DNA of 64,000 nucleotides, from the NCBI GenBank assembly GCA_902782305.1, contig CACZMV010000009.1:1-64000 (forward strand), in the 5' to 3' direction. Under the pieces are notes generated by a model. That model was not told where the DNA came from. It saw only the letters and a program-made list of their open reading frames with translations, and searched no databases. A program made the position numbers and the translations under genes. Within the stretch, counting starts at the first letter, position 1. Each line of letters starts with the position of its first letter. Source of the stretch: an uncultured Prevotellaceae bacterium (GTDB lineage Bacteria > Bacteroidota > Bacteroidia > Bacteroidales > Bacteroidaceae). Shown in pieces: positions 24,670 through 34,263 of this stretch.

Positions 24670-27567
24670 ATGACTGACGTCATATTATCAAGTTTTATCA
24701 GTCTGTTTGCTCTGTTTGGCAAAGAAGAGCAGGTGGATGAGGTACGAGCTAAGAATATGCTCGTAAGCTATTTGCATCGCCATTTCGGAATCAGAAATAC
24801 AGACTTGTACGTGGACCTTTACGCCGATATGCGTATGGCCTACGAGATGACGGATGATCTGAACACGGTAGACACCGTTACCTCTATCTGCTCCAATCTG
24901 CAAGGCGACATCCGCAAAATAGAAAAAGACCTGTTGTTGCTGCGATTGATGGAGTTCTGTCACGGAGGTTTCGAGACCAATCATACGGATGTGCTGTTCA
25001 AGACGATGGCACAACTGTTCAACATTCCACAAGAGCAATACAACGACTTCACGGACTTTGTAGATAGCAAGGAAACGGAGCATGTGAAACTACACCAGCT
25101 GGAAGGTTTTGACGCTCCCCTGAAGACCCTGCTCGACCCCATTTCCGGACTCCTGCTCTTCACCTATATGGGCAACGACACCGTATTGCTGAACGACGTG
25201 CCCATACTGACGGGCTCGTTCCAGGTTTGGATACAGAGCAGCGTGCTGAAAAGCAAAAGCGGAAAGCCCGTGTATTACTCGTCGATTATCAGTACCTACG
25301 ATCAGACGCAGAGCGAGGTTAAAGCGGTAGAATTCTGCGGAAGAGACATCAACTTCCGATTCCCCAACAGCGACAATGGTATGCACGACCTGAGCTTCAC
25401 GCTGAGGAACGGAGAGCTACTGGCCATCATGGGTGGATCCGGAACGGGTAAGACTACCCTGCTCTCGCTGTTGAACGGCAGTCTGAAGCCACAGGAAGGT
25501 ACTATCACCATCAACGGACACAGCATCACAGAGCCTGAGGCCAAGAGCTTGATTGGTTTCGTACCTCAGGACGACCTGCTGATTGAGGAATTGACTGTAT
25601 ATCAGAACCTTTGGTTCACAGCTAAGTTCTGCTTCGAGGGCATGAGCGACGAGGAGCTGGACAAGCGTGTAATGAAGACGCTGAAGGACCTGGGACTGGA
25701 CGCTACAAAAGACCTGAAGGTGGGATCGGCCATCAACAAATACATATCGGGTGGACAGCGCAAACGACTGAACATTGCCCTGGAGCTGATTCGCGAACCA
25801 GCGGTATTGTTCCTCGACGAGCCTACGTCAGGCCTCTCGTCTGCTGACACTGAGAAGGTAATCAACCTGCTGAAGGAACAGACCTTGAAAGGCAAGCTGA
25901 TTGTGGTGAACATTCACCAGCCTTCGAGTGATGTATATAAATTGTTCGACCGCCTATGGCTGTTGGACAAAGGCGGATATCCCGTATTCGACGGTAATCC
26001 CATTGACGCCATCACTTATTTCAAGGAAGCTGCCAACTATGCAGATGCGGAGACAAGTGCGTGTCCTACATGTGGTAACGTGAACCCAGAAATCGTGCTG
26101 AACATCATCGACGAGAAGGCACTGAACAACATCGGCGAGGTGAGCGACGAGCGCAAGATGACGCCTCAGGAATGGCACGAGCTGTATCTGAAGAACCGCA
26201 AGGAGATGAAGGCTCCCGCAGTGAGCGACGTGCCTGCCTCAGACCAGAAGAAGCCGAACAGGCTGAAGCAGCTGAGCATCTTCCTGCAGCGAAACTTCAA
26301 GACGAAGATAACCAATGTGCAGTATCTGTGCATCACTCTGTTGGAGGCACCGCTGCTGGCATTGATTTGTTCATTCCTGACACGCTATGCCCCACCCGAG
26401 GGCTACTCCGTGATGGACAACAAGAACTTGGTCAGCTACTTCTTCATGTCCGTCATCGTGGCAACATTCATTGGCATGAGCGGTAGTGCTGAAGAGATTA
26501 TCAAGGACCGTGCCCTGCTGAAGCGCGAACGATTCCTGAGCCTTTCGTATGGCAGCTATATCTGGTCGAAGATTATCTTCCTGGCAGGTGTTTCGCTGTT
26601 GCAGACGCTGCTGTTTATCCTGATTGGTAACACCATTATGGGCATACACGGTCTGACGATGGAATGGTGGATCATCTTGTTTGTTACAGCATTACTGTCG
26701 AACCTGACGGGACTGATTCTGTCGCAGTGTCTGAACTCTGTGGTTGCTATCTACATTAGCATCCCCTTGTTGCTGATACCTCAGATTCTGCTTTGCGGAT
26801 TGGTAGTCAGCTTCTCAGACCTGACACCCAAGAGCACCACGGGCAATGTGCCTGCTATCGGCAATATCATCCCCTCCAGATGGGCGTATGAGGCGCTGGC
26901 TGTGACCTCGTTTACTGACAATGCCTACGAGAAGCCGTTCTTCGAGGTTGACAAGCAGAAATACGAAAACCAGTTCTATAACATGGGATTCCTCTATGAA
27001 CTGCAGTCGCAGGTGGAGACCATGAAGGACGAGGTGAAGAAGGGCAAGTCCGTAGACCCTGAGCATATGAGGGTGATAGAGACCAACCTGCCGTTGCTGA
27101 CTGAGTTCTGTGGCATGAAAGCCTATGCTGGTGACAAATCCACAGAATCGCTTACCTTATATATGAAAGAGGCTGAGGACATCCTGAAGCAGCGAGGCAA
27201 CAAGGCCAGCATGAAGGAGGACGCCATGAAGTCGGCATTCATCCGCGAGCATGGCAAGGAGGAGCTGCTGAAGTTGAAGCGCGAGAACTACAACCTGAAG
27301 TTGGAGGACTGCGTGATAGGTGCTGACCAGCGCAGGATGCTCGACGTGATAGACGGATACATCGTGCCCAGAACAGGAACCATCTTCCTGACACCTCAGA
27401 GCAAGTGCGGTAATGCTCCGTTCTATAGCAGCGAGAAGATTGTCGGTACATGGCATGTGAAGACGCTGTGGTTTAACATGGCCATCATGCTGCTGATGTG
27501 CATCATCGTAGGCATACTACTGTTCTGCGACTGGCCTGGACGATTGCTCCGAAAGGACAATCCTTAG
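24670..27567 (+). CDS. ABCG-type ABC transporter with fused ATPase and permease
   Basis: 965 residues. The N-terminal about 140 residues are helical and acidic, resembling a TerB-like domain ('SLFALFGKEEQVDEVRAKN'). The ATPase has Walker A GGSGTGKTT (255-263), signature 'YISGGQRKRLNIALEL' and Walker B 'PAVLFLDEPTSGLSS', the spelling of the ABCG/White family. Then come a Cys pair (CPTCGN), an ABC-2 type membrane domain with about six segments ('VIVATFIGMSGSAEEI'), a long soluble insertion, and a last membrane segment at the C-terminus. Half-transporter architecture; probably dimeric, substrate unknown (lipid or hydrophobic compound export is usual). Confidence 0.9.
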   Translation: MTDVILSSFISLFALFGKEEQVDEVRAKNMLVSYLHRHFGIRNTDLYVDLYADMRMAYEMTDDLNTVDTVTSICSNLQGDIRKIEKDLLLLRLMEFCHGGFETNHTDVLFKTMAQLFNIPQEQYNDFTDFVDSKETEHVKLHQLEGFDAPLKTLLDPISGLLLFTYMGNDTVLLNDVPILTGSFQVWIQSSVLKSKSGKPVYYSSIISTYDQTQSEVKAVEFCGRDINFRFPNSDNGMHDLSFTLRNGELLAIMGGSGTGKTTLLSLLNGSLKPQEGTITINGHSITEPEAKSLIGFVPQDDLLIEELTVYQNLWFTAKFCFEGMSDEELDKRVMKTLKDLGLDATKDLKVGSAINKYISGGQRKRLNIALELIREPAVLFLDEPTSGLSSADTEKVINLLKEQTLKGKLIVVNIHQPSSDVYKLFDRLWLLDKGGYPVFDGNPIDAITYFKEAANYADAETSACPTCGNVNPEIVLNIIDEKALNNIGEVSDERKMTPQEWHELYLKNRKEMKAPAVSDVPASDQKKPNRLKQLSIFLQRNFKTKITNVQYLCITLLEAPLLALICSFLTRYAPPEGYSVMDNKNLVSYFFMSVIVATFIGMSGSAEEIIKDRALLKRERFLSLSYGSYIWSKIIFLAGVSLLQTLLFILIGNTIMGIHGLTMEWWIILFVTALLSNLTGLILSQCLNSVVAIYISIPLLLIPQILLCGLVVSFSDLTPKSTTGNVPAIGNIIPSRWAYEALAVTSFTDNAYEKPFFEVDKQKYENQFYNMGFLYELQSQVETMKDEVKKGKSVDPEHMRVIETNLPLLTEFCGMKAYAGDKSTESLTLYMKEAEDILKQRGNKASMKEDAMKSAFIREHGKEELLKLKRENYNLKLEDCVIGADQRRMLDVIDGYIVPRTGTIFLTPQSKCGNAPFYSSEKIVGTWHVKTLWFNMAIMLLMCIIVGILLFCDWPGRLLRKDNP

Positions 27568-27653
27568 AGAACGAAAAATGAAAACGAAAACGAAAATGAG
27601 AGAAAACAAAAATATAATTCATTAAATTAATAACAACAAAAAACTCAAAAAAA

Positions 27654-28457
27654 ATGAAGAAATTAACTATTGTAGCTGTTGCTTTTGCAGCAATTGTCTT
27701 CGCAGCATGCGGAGGAAAAAAGAGTGCTAACAATGTAGAGGATGCAGACTCACTGAAGAGCTTTGAACAGCAGCAGATTGAGGCCAGCATTAAGATGCAC
27801 ATGGACAGCATTGCTGCTGAGATCAGCAAGATGAAGCAGCCCACCTTCATTCAGGAAGGCAACGGTGGCTTGTCACTGACCAAGGAAGAGAAGCAGGTAA
27901 AGCCTGACTATCTGTTGCCCGCAAACGCTGCTGAGGAAGCTGCCACACTGGCTGAGAAGTATCGTATGCTGAGCGCTCTGGGTGTTGACAAGCGCATTGC
28001 TAAGCTCTACGACATGCCTACTGATGAGTATGAGAAGGCTATTGCCAAGCTGATTGCTGACATCAACGATCCTTCTTTCAAGACCATCGAGGATCAGACT
28101 AACGTATTCGAGACCACTCAGACTCTGTATGACGACATGGAGAAGAACGGTCGCATCAACTACTTCTGGCAGCTAGCTTCTGCAGCTCTCGTTGAGGAGC
28201 TCTACATTGCCAACAAGAATGCCGACAAGTTCCTGAGTGTATTCGACGACGAGGCCGCTTCAAACATCACTTTCCGTGTGATCCTCGTGCTCGACGCTAT
28301 CAACCGTCTGTCTGAGTACGATCCTGACATCAAGCCTATCGCTGACGCTGTTGCTCCTCTGGAGGTGCTGAACGCTACCACCGTTGACGAGCTGAAGAAG
28401 CAGTTGAACGAGGCTAAGGAAGGTATCGACGCTGCTCGTGCTGCCCTGGTGAAGTAA
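27654..28457 (+). CDS. Lipoprotein of unknown function
   Basis: 267 residues with a lipoprotein signal peptide (MKKLTIVAVAFAAIVFAACGG). The rest is helical, with charged coils and no enzymatic motif (e.g. 'EAATLAEKYRMLSALGVDKRIAKLYDMP'). Ten bases before the anti-sigma kinase gene and in the same orientation, so part of one operon (lipoprotein, kinase, STAS, RelA-like). Its codons are optimised (many CTG and AAG), which suggests it is well expressed. It may be the envelope sensor or a client of the module. Confidence 0.8.
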   Translation: MKKLTIVAVAFAAIVFAACGGKKSANNVEDADSLKSFEQQQIEASIKMHMDSIAAEISKMKQPTFIQEGNGGLSLTKEEKQVKPDYLLPANAAEEAATLAEKYRMLSALGVDKRIAKLYDMPTDEYEKAIAKLIADINDPSFKTIEDQTNVFETTQTLYDDMEKNGRINYFWQLASAALVEELYIANKNADKFLSVFDDEAASNITFRVILVLDAINRLSEYDPDIKPIADAVAPLEVLNATTVDELKKQLNEAKEGIDAARAALVK

Positions 28458-28466
28458 TAAAAGTCT

Positions 28467-28877
28467 ATGAAGAAAAGACTGGTACTGCCGAACGATATAG
28501 AGACCATCCCTCAGCTGAACGAGTTCATCGACTTGGTAGCTGAGGAGGTGGGTCTTGACATGTCGCTCACCATGAGCCTGAACCTGGCTATGGAGGAGGC
28601 TGTAGTCAATGTGATGGACTACGCCTATCCCGATGGCCAGAAAGGCAACGTGGGCATCGAGGTGACGGCTGACCAGGAATGGATGACCTTCGTCATCACG
28701 GATACTGGCATAGCCTTTGACCCAACAACCAAGGAAGATGCAGACACCACCCTCTCTGCAGAGGAACGCCCCATTGGCGGATTGGGCATCTTTTTGGTGC
28801 GCCAACTGATGGATGACATCAACTATAAGCGCGAAGGCAACAAAAACGTGCTGACCCTGCGCAAGAAACTGGGTTAG
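28467..28877 (+). CDS. RsbW-like anti-sigma / serine-protein kinase
   Basis: 136 residues of the HATPase_c_2 type. Motifs of the GHKL fold: N box 'NLAMEEAVVNVMDYAY', G1 'FVITDTGIAFDP', G2 'RPIGGLGIFLVRQLMDDINY'. Such kinases bind a sigma factor or other partner and phosphorylate a STAS-domain antagonist, here the next gene. A partner-switching pair is clear. No PP2C phosphatase is visible nearby. Confidence 0.88.
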   Translation: MKKRLVLPNDIETIPQLNEFIDLVAEEVGLDMSLTMSLNLAMEEAVVNVMDYAYPDGQKGNVGIEVTADQEWMTFVITDTGIAFDPTTKEDADTTLSAEERPIGGLGIFLVRQLMDDINYKREGNKNVLTLRKKLG

Positions 28878-28913
28878 GTGCATGTATCAAACTAAAAAAT
28901 AACACGTAAGAAA

Positions 28914-29216
28914 ATGAATATCGAAATTAAAGAATTGAATGGTGGCTATACTGCCATTTTCAACGGACGCCTGGACACCCCTGCTGCCGTTAAGGCCCAG
29001 CAGGACATCACTCCCCTGCTGGAGAACGCAGACAAGGAGATTGTGCTGGATTGCACCAATCTGGAGTATATCAGTAGCTCAGGTCTCCGCTTGTTCCTGA
29101 CGCTCCGCAAGGAGACTTCCACAAAGGGTGGAAAGGTAATTATCAAGAATATCAACGACGAAATTAAAAAGGTATTTATGATGACAGGTTTCTTCAACCT
29201 GTTTGAGATTAAATAA
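28914..29216 (+). CDS. STAS-domain anti-sigma-factor antagonist
   Basis: 100 residues, the usual single-STAS length. The motif 'LDCTNLEYISSSGLRLFL' contains the serine patch where the partner kinase phosphorylates (SSSGLR). It lies 36 bases after the RsbW-like gene and forms a partner-switching pair with it. It is typical in Bacteroidota, where the output target is usually unknown. Confidence 0.92.
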   Translation: MNIEIKELNGGYTAIFNGRLDTPAAVKAQQDITPLLENADKEIVLDCTNLEYISSSGLRLFLTLRKETSTKGGKVIIKNINDEIKKVFMMTGFFNLFEIK

Positions 29217-29251
29217 CCTGTTTGATAAAATAATAAGTAAAGACAAGGCTC

Positions 29252-30346
29252 ATGGAAAACTATGGTCTTGACCTACATGGAGAGATGCTGCTGGAGGAAT
29301 ATCGCCAGCAGCTCCCTCTCTATAAGAGGTTAATGGAAGTGATGAAGAGTAAGACAGCTGAGATTATCAAAGAAGGAGAACTCACTGTAGCCTCTATGGA
29401 ATTCCGCATCAAGGAAGAAGCTTCGCTGGCTGGAAAACTGCAACGAAAAGGTTCGAAATATGGAACGTTGAGAGATATTACGGACATTTTCGGAGGTCGC
29501 ATCATTATGTATTATAATGAGGATGTGGACCGTGTGGCTTCCTTTGTTGAGTCGAAGTTGGAAATAGACTGGCCCAATTCCGTTGACAAGCGCAAGATGC
29601 ACGAGGTCGACAGCTTTGGTTACAACTCTCTCCACTACATTTGCCGCATTCCCAAGACCTTTTTCTACGACCCTGAGTATCCTGACCTAAACGATATCCG
29701 CTTTGAGATTCAGATGCGTACTGCCTTGCAGCACGTATGGTCAGCCATTCAGCACGACATTGGTTATAAGTCGGAAATCGAGACGCCCAAGGAGTACCAT
29801 CGTATGCTAAGCCGATTGGCAGGTATGATGGAATTGGCTGACGATGAGTTCAGTCGTATCCGCAACTCGATAGCTGACTATCGTCGCAGAATGCAGAACC
29901 TGGTATTGAACGGACAACTGGAGGAGGTAGCGCTTGATGGCGACACATTCCTTTCGTATGTGGCTATGCATCCGTTCGACAAACTGAATCGCAAGATTGC
30001 AGCCATCACGCAGGCAGAGATTCAAGAGAGCACCTTCATACCCTACCTTACCGTCTTTCGCCAATTGGACATCAAGACGCTGGGCGACGTAGAGCGTATG
30101 ATGGCAAACTATTTCGACGATGCTTATCAGTTGGCATTGTTCCAACTGGGTAGTACGGACATTGACATCCTGGCCAGCACCGTAGGTCTGCAGAACCTAT
30201 GCTTCGTTCACATTCTGAAGACCGGTAGAGGTATTCCAGGACTTGTTCAGATGTTTGACGCCATCAACGGACGCATGCCTCAGAACGAGGATTTGGCAAG
30301 AATGGTGTTCGAACAGGCTGCTCGTCTGTCCTTCATGAATAAGTAA
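29252..30346 (+). CDS. RelA/SpoT-domain protein (small alarmone synthetase-like)
   Basis: 364 residues. The RelA/SpoT synthetase domain spans about 40-180: 'KGSKYGTLRDITDIFGGRIIMYYNED' (acceptor region with DxxGxR), 'SFGYNSLHYICRIP' (the Y-x-S-L-H nucleotide site) and 'RFEIQMRTALQHVWSAIQHDIGYK'. No HD hydrolase, TGS or ACT domain is visible, so it is a stand-alone synthetase-like protein with an unusually long helical C-terminal half. It probably makes (p)ppGpp or a related alarmone. It ends 12 bases before a convergent gene. Confidence 0.85.
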   Translation: MENYGLDLHGEMLLEEYRQQLPLYKRLMEVMKSKTAEIIKEGELTVASMEFRIKEEASLAGKLQRKGSKYGTLRDITDIFGGRIIMYYNEDVDRVASFVESKLEIDWPNSVDKRKMHEVDSFGYNSLHYICRIPKTFFYDPEYPDLNDIRFEIQMRTALQHVWSAIQHDIGYKSEIETPKEYHRMLSRLAGMMELADDEFSRIRNSIADYRRRMQNLVLNGQLEEVALDGDTFLSYVAMHPFDKLNRKIAAITQAEIQESTFIPYLTVFRQLDIKTLGDVERMMANYFDDAYQLALFQLGSTDIDILASTVGLQNLCFVHILKTGRGIPGLVQMFDAINGRMPQNEDLARMVFEQAARLSFMNK

Positions 30347-30358
30347 AGCACCAGCTTT

Positions 30359-31447
30359 TTAGAAACGGAGTCCAAACGACGTATTTACGTACCAATCGGA
30401 AATACGTCCGTCCCCTTCTTCACCATATTTATAGCTGCGAGTGTTCCATTGTCCATAGACGTTTAAGAAGAACCGTTTCCAGTTGTAGGTAACAGAAGCA
30501 CGCGCATTGAAGGTCAAAGTGACACGACTCCAATTGGTTGACTCTTCTTCATCGTAAATGGCATCATAGTTCTCGTCCTCATCGTCAAATTCTGTCTTAT
30601 ATTTGACGACAACCTGACGGTTATACAAGGCGAGCATCGGCATGAACAGACCATTGATCAGCAATCCGCGTGTAGGCACCCAGTTGTAGGCGTAGCCAGC
30701 ACCTATACTGCCCTGACGAACCTTAAAGGCTCCCACGTCGTGCATCAGACTCACCAGAGCAGCATTCTTATCGCTGTTATAGCGCACACTCATGGCATTC
30801 CACATGGCTCCCACCATCAGCGAGCCCGCTGAGCGCACCTGAACGGCAGACTGGTCGTAGGCTGCAGCATAGGAGAAGTGCTTGTGGTTGAACATATAAT
30901 AACCATCAATGATGAGGGAGTGGACGCGGATGGGCTCTAAAATTTCAAAATCGTAGTTGCCATTCAGCACTTCCTGGTCTGGTTTGATTTTTAGATAAAT
31001 ATCTCCATTGAATTCTGTCATGCCGAACGTACGCAGTCGGAGGTTAATACCATAACTGCTTCCTACGGCACCTATCGTGAAATAGGTGTCCGAACGCTTA
31101 TTCAGGTTGACGGAATAGCCCAGTCCGTAGCCTCGATAACCGAACCACAGACCCAGGCTGTTGGCAGCTCTGGTTCCAACATATGGAGTCCAGTTCATAT
31201 ATTCTTCATCTGTGTCTATTACACTATGCATCTTGAGCCCCATTCGGTCTATCTTGTGGCGCACTATCAGTTGCCAAGGCTTCTTAGGAACCACGATATA
31301 GCTGCTATCCGCGGTCTTGATAACGGACGAGTCGACATAGTTTTTCACAGCACGTGCAGCCTTGAAGAGAAAGAAATCTTTCTGGGCTGATACTGCCAAA
31401 GTTGTCAACAGCAGAAGTAGAAGAATATACAATCGTTTCGCTTTCAT
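30359..31447 (-). CDS. DUF4421 outer-membrane beta-barrel protein
   Basis: 362 residues with a signal peptide (MKAKRLYILLLLLLTTLAVSA, cleavage before QKDFF). The mature part is a chain of aromatic amphipathic strands ('LGLWFGYRGYGLGYSV', 'YTIGAVGSSYGINLRL') ending in the outer-membrane C-terminal signature 'NTSFGLRF'. The family is DUF4421, common in Bacteroidales, with no assigned substrate. It reads convergent to the RelA-like gene. Its promoter lies directly before the start codon. Confidence 0.86.
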   Translation of the reverse strand: MKAKRLYILLLLLLTTLAVSAQKDFFLFKAARAVKNYVDSSVIKTADSSYIVVPKKPWQLIVRHKIDRMGLKMHSVIDTDEEYMNWTPYVGTRAANSLGLWFGYRGYGLGYSVNLNKRSDTYFTIGAVGSSYGINLRLRTFGMTEFNGDIYLKIKPDQEVLNGNYDFEILEPIRVHSLIIDGYYMFNHKHFSYAAAYDQSAVQVRSAGSLMVGAMWNAMSVRYNSDKNAALVSLMHDVGAFKVRQGSIGAGYAYNWVPTRGLLINGLFMPMLALYNRQVVVKYKTEFDDEDENYDAIYDEEESTNWSRVTLTFNARASVTYNWKRFFLNVYGQWNTRSYKYGEEGDGRISDWYVNTSFGLRF

Positions 31448-31451
31448 GCTG

Positions 31452-31483
31452 CAAAAATATAAAAATTAATTAAAAAAAGCAAG
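31452..31483 (-). promoter_or_regulatory. Promoter of the DUF4421 gene
   Basis: Minus-strand TATTTTTG (31459-31452) with a TTG at 31482-31480 as the -33 element. The ATG at 31447 follows four bases after the -7 box, so the mRNA is probably leaderless. Confidence 0.65.
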
Positions 31484-31552
31484 TTTGGATGCATTTTTTC
31501 GTACCTTTGACCTCCGGTCTTAGGTACTCTCGCTCGAAAATGCTCAAATAAA

Positions 31553-31584
31553 TTTGGCATTTTGCTCGCTTATTCGTACCTTTG
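31553..31584 (+). promoter_or_regulatory. Promoter of the LuxR-type regulator
   Basis: TTTG at 31553-31556, 20-base spacer, TACCTTTG at 31577-31584; start codon five bases later at 31590. A second TACCTTTG at 31502-31509 has no well-placed -33. Confidence 0.8.
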
Positions 31585-31589
31585 CAAAC

Positions 31590-32189
31590 ATGGAAGCAAC
31601 AAGCAGACCCAAAATAGCTATTATTGACAGCAATACGCTGGCAACATTAGGATTAAAACAGATTCTGCAGAATGTAATGCCTATCATGACGGTAGACACC
31701 TATGGTTCTTTCTCAGAACTATGCAGCAACAATCCCGACAGCTATTTCCATTATTTCGTATCCATGGAAATCGTGTTGCGCAACCGTCCTTTCTTTTTGG
31801 AGCGCAGACACAAGACCATCGTCTTAACCCTCTCGCTCAGCGACGCCAGCCAGTTGTCCGACTTCCACAGCCTCTATATCAACCAACCCGAGCACTTGCT
31901 GATCAAAGCCATTCTCGCCCTCCAGCAGCATGCCCATGCCAAGGGCAAGAACCTGCCCAAGATGCCTAAGGTCTTGGAGCAGAAGATTCTGACTGATCGT
32001 GAGATAGAGGTGATGTCGTACATCGTGCAAGGCAATACCAACAAGGAGATTGCCGACATCCTGAACATCAGTATGGCTACCGTTATCACCCATCGCAAGA
32101 ACATCATGGACAAGTTGGGCATGAAGAGTGTTTCAGCCCTCACCATCTATGCTGTGATGCATGGCTATGTGGACATTAATAAAATATAG
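31590..32189 (+). CDS. LuxR-type regulator with degenerate receiver domain
   Basis: 199 residues from the ATG at 31590. The N-terminal 120 residues have a receiver-like fold ('KIAIIDSNTLATLGLKQIL'), but the position of the phosphorylated Asp reads 'YFVSMEIV' with no Asp, and the conserved Lys is missing, so it probably does not respond to phosphorylation. The C-terminus is a clear LuxR helix-turn-helix: 'LTDREIEVMSYIVQGNTNKEIADILNISMATVITHRKNI'. Only 3 bases separate it from the catabolic BKACE gene, suggesting it regulates or is co-expressed with it. Confidence 0.9.
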   Translation: MEATSRPKIAIIDSNTLATLGLKQILQNVMPIMTVDTYGSFSELCSNNPDSYFHYFVSMEIVLRNRPFFLERRHKTIVLTLSLSDASQLSDFHSLYINQPEHLLIKAILALQQHAHAKGKNLPKMPKVLEQKILTDREIEVMSYIVQGNTNKEIADILNISMATVITHRKNIMDKLGMKSVSALTIYAVMHGYVDINKI

Positions 32190-32192
32190 TAT

Positions 32193-33023
32193 ATGCGTAA
32201 GATTATTGTGACTGTGGCACCCGTCTGCCACGTGGGCAAGGAGATTCCTGCCGAGTGTAAGAACCCGCTCACTCCTGAGGAGATTGCGGAAGACACCATC
32301 AATTGTTATAAGGCTGGAGCCTGCGAGGTTCATCTGCACACGCGCGACCTGCAGGGCAATCCTACGTTCGAACTGGATGTGTTCCGTCAGACCATCGGAC
32401 TTATCCGCAAGGAAACTAACATGATTGTTCAGGGCTCTACGGGTGGACTCTCCACACTGACGCTCGCTGAGCGCTGTGTGTCGCTCGATGTTCCTGAGGT
32501 GGAGGTAGCCTCGCTGAATATGGGCAGTGTCAATTTTGGCGAAACGGTCTATATCAACACCATGCCCGACCTGCGCTATTGGGCAAAGCGTCTCGACGAG
32601 ACGAACACCGTGCCTGAGATGGAGCTGTTCGATTTAAGCCATGTCGAGTGCGCCACGCGTCTGGCTGACGAGGGTGTCATCCATCGTCCCCTGCACTATA
32701 ACTTCTGCGTAGGTCCTGGCAACTCGAGCAATCTCTCTGCCACAGGTCGCAATCTTGCCATGCTCTGCTCACTCATGGAGCCAGGCTGTTCATGGGGTGT
32801 CACCCACGACTCGATGAAGGACTTCTCCATCCTCGCTTGTGCCATCGGCATGGGCGCCTCTGCCGTCCGCGTAGGTTTCGAGGACAGCTTCTATTATGCC
32901 CCTGGCAAGCGCGCGCACACCAATGCCGAATTGGTAGAAAAGCTGGTTGCACTTATCCGCATGATGGGTTGCGAACCAGCCACGCCTGATGAAGCCCGCG
33001 CCATGCAACATATTAAGATGTAA
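32193..33023 (+). CDS. BKACE enzyme (beta-keto acid cleavage, DUF849)
   Basis: 276 residues. Family motifs: 'GACEVHLHTRD' with the two zinc-binding histidines (47 and 49), 'GSTGG', and 'VRVGFEDSFYYAPGK ... TNAELVEKLV' holding the third zinc ligand Glu. BKACE enzymes condense a beta-keto acid with acetyl-CoA to give acetoacetate and a new CoA ester; the best known is 3-keto-5-aminohexanoate cleavage in lysine fermentation. The neighbours here (DUF1537 kinase, MFS carrier) point to a different, sugar-acid-like substrate. Confidence 0.9.
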   Translation: MRKIIVTVAPVCHVGKEIPAECKNPLTPEEIAEDTINCYKAGACEVHLHTRDLQGNPTFELDVFRQTIGLIRKETNMIVQGSTGGLSTLTLAERCVSLDVPEVEVASLNMGSVNFGETVYINTMPDLRYWAKRLDETNTVPEMELFDLSHVECATRLADEGVIHRPLHYNFCVGPGNSSNLSATGRNLAMLCSLMEPGCSWGVTHDSMKDFSILACAIGMGASAVRVGFEDSFYYAPGKRAHTNAELVEKLVALIRMMGCEPATPDEARAMQHIKM

Positions 33024-33024
33024 T

Positions 33025-34239
33025 ATGGAAGAAGTAAGATGGAAGATGGTCGTACTCGACGACGACCCTACGGGCATTCAGACCGTTCATGGCTGTCTGC
33101 TCATCACCCAGTGGGACGAGGACAGTGTGCGCAAAGGTTTTGCGGATGCTGAGCCCTTCTTTTATATATTAACGAACACGCGTGCCATGACGCGCGAGGA
33201 TGCTGAGCAGGTGACGCGCGAAGCTATGGAGATGGTCATCAAGGTCAACCAGGACTATGGCTATCGCCTCATCATCGTCAGCCGTTCAGACAGTTGTCTG
33301 CGTGGCCATTTCCCCTTGGAAACGGACGTCATGCGCCAGTGTCTTGTAGAACATGGATACAGCGTCTACGAAAAGACGCCCTTCTGCCCCGCCTTCATCG
33401 AGGCTGGTCGTGTCACCATCAACGGCGTACATTATATGCGTGATGGCGAGCGCCTCATTCCCGTTAGCGAGACCGAGTTTGCGCGCGACAATGTCTTTGC
33501 CTATCACACCTCCGTGCTCCGCGATTACATCCAGGAGAAAGGTGCCAATCCCAACAATTACATCATCGTCAATGCACAAGACTACGACGAGCTCTATCGT
33601 TTTGCCGAATATCTGACATCAGACATCATCCCTCAGACATCATCCATCGTCATTCGAAGCAGCAGTTCTCTGCCTAAGGCCATCAGTGGCATCAGCGACC
33701 AGCCATTGCTGGATAAGAGCATCTTGAAACAAGCGGGCGTGGGTTGCTTCATTGTGGGTTCTCACGTCAAGAAGACCACCCAGCAATTGGAAAACCTATT
33801 GCAACAGGAGGGCACCTGCGCCATTGAGGTCGACGTACAGCGTATCCTCGATGATGCACCCTTGCTCATGAGCGAGACGCTCGACACCATCCAGCAAGTA
33901 GTGGATATGGGCTTGACACCCGTTGTCTATACCTCTCGTCAGGAAATCCGTCTCGACGACGCCAACCTCCGCCAGCACTTAGGCCAGCAGGTCAGCGACT
34001 TCCTTGTCGACATCGTCTATCGCCTGCCCTTCACCCCCGCCTATCTTGTGGGCAAGGGAGGCATCACTTCGCACGACATTCTGACCAAAGGCTTGGGCAT
34101 CAAGTCGGCCCGTGTCTTGGGGCAGATCATCAATAGCGTACCTTGCGTCATGGCGGAGAAATTCCCCTACATCATCTTCCCTGGCAATGTGGGCAACGAG
34201 CAATCGCTCAGCGAGGTATTCAACAAATTAAAAGGTTAG
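33025..34239 (+). CDS. Four-carbon acid sugar kinase family protein (DUF1537)
   Basis: 404 residues from the ATG at 33025. The second ATG at 33046 (MVVLDDDPTG) matches the usual family start better, and the 21 bases between are heptamer-like repeat sequence (GGAAGAAGTAAGATGGAAGATGG). The N-terminal domain has 'LDDDPTGIQTVHG' and 'LTNTRAM'. The C-terminal nucleotide-binding domain has 'VGKGGITSHDILTKGLGI' and 'FPYIIFPGNVGN'. These kinases phosphorylate 3-oxo or keto four-carbon sugar acids before cleavage. It overlaps no neighbour and ends in the stem of a terminator. Confidence 0.87.
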   Translation: MEEVRWKMVVLDDDPTGIQTVHGCLLITQWDEDSVRKGFADAEPFFYILTNTRAMTREDAEQVTREAMEMVIKVNQDYGYRLIIVSRSDSCLRGHFPLETDVMRQCLVEHGYSVYEKTPFCPAFIEAGRVTINGVHYMRDGERLIPVSETEFARDNVFAYHTSVLRDYIQEKGANPNNYIIVNAQDYDELYRFAEYLTSDIIPQTSSIVIRSSSSLPKAISGISDQPLLDKSILKQAGVGCFIVGSHVKKTTQQLENLLQQEGTCAIEVDVQRILDDAPLLMSETLDTIQQVVDMGLTPVVYTSRQEIRLDDANLRQHLGQQVSDFLVDIVYRLPFTPAYLVGKGGITSHDILTKGLGIKSARVLGQIINSVPCVMAEKFPYIIFPGNVGNEQSLSEVFNKLKG

Positions 34240-34257
34240 GATTTCTCCTAACCTTTT
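34230..34257. terminator. Bidirectional terminator between convergent genes
   Basis: AAAAGGTTAGGA (34230-34241) pairs perfectly with TCCTAACCTTTT (34246-34257) around a 4-base TTTC loop. It overlaps the kinase stop and serves the convergent MFS gene on the other strand. Confidence 0.88.
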
Positions 34258-34263
34258 TACTTA

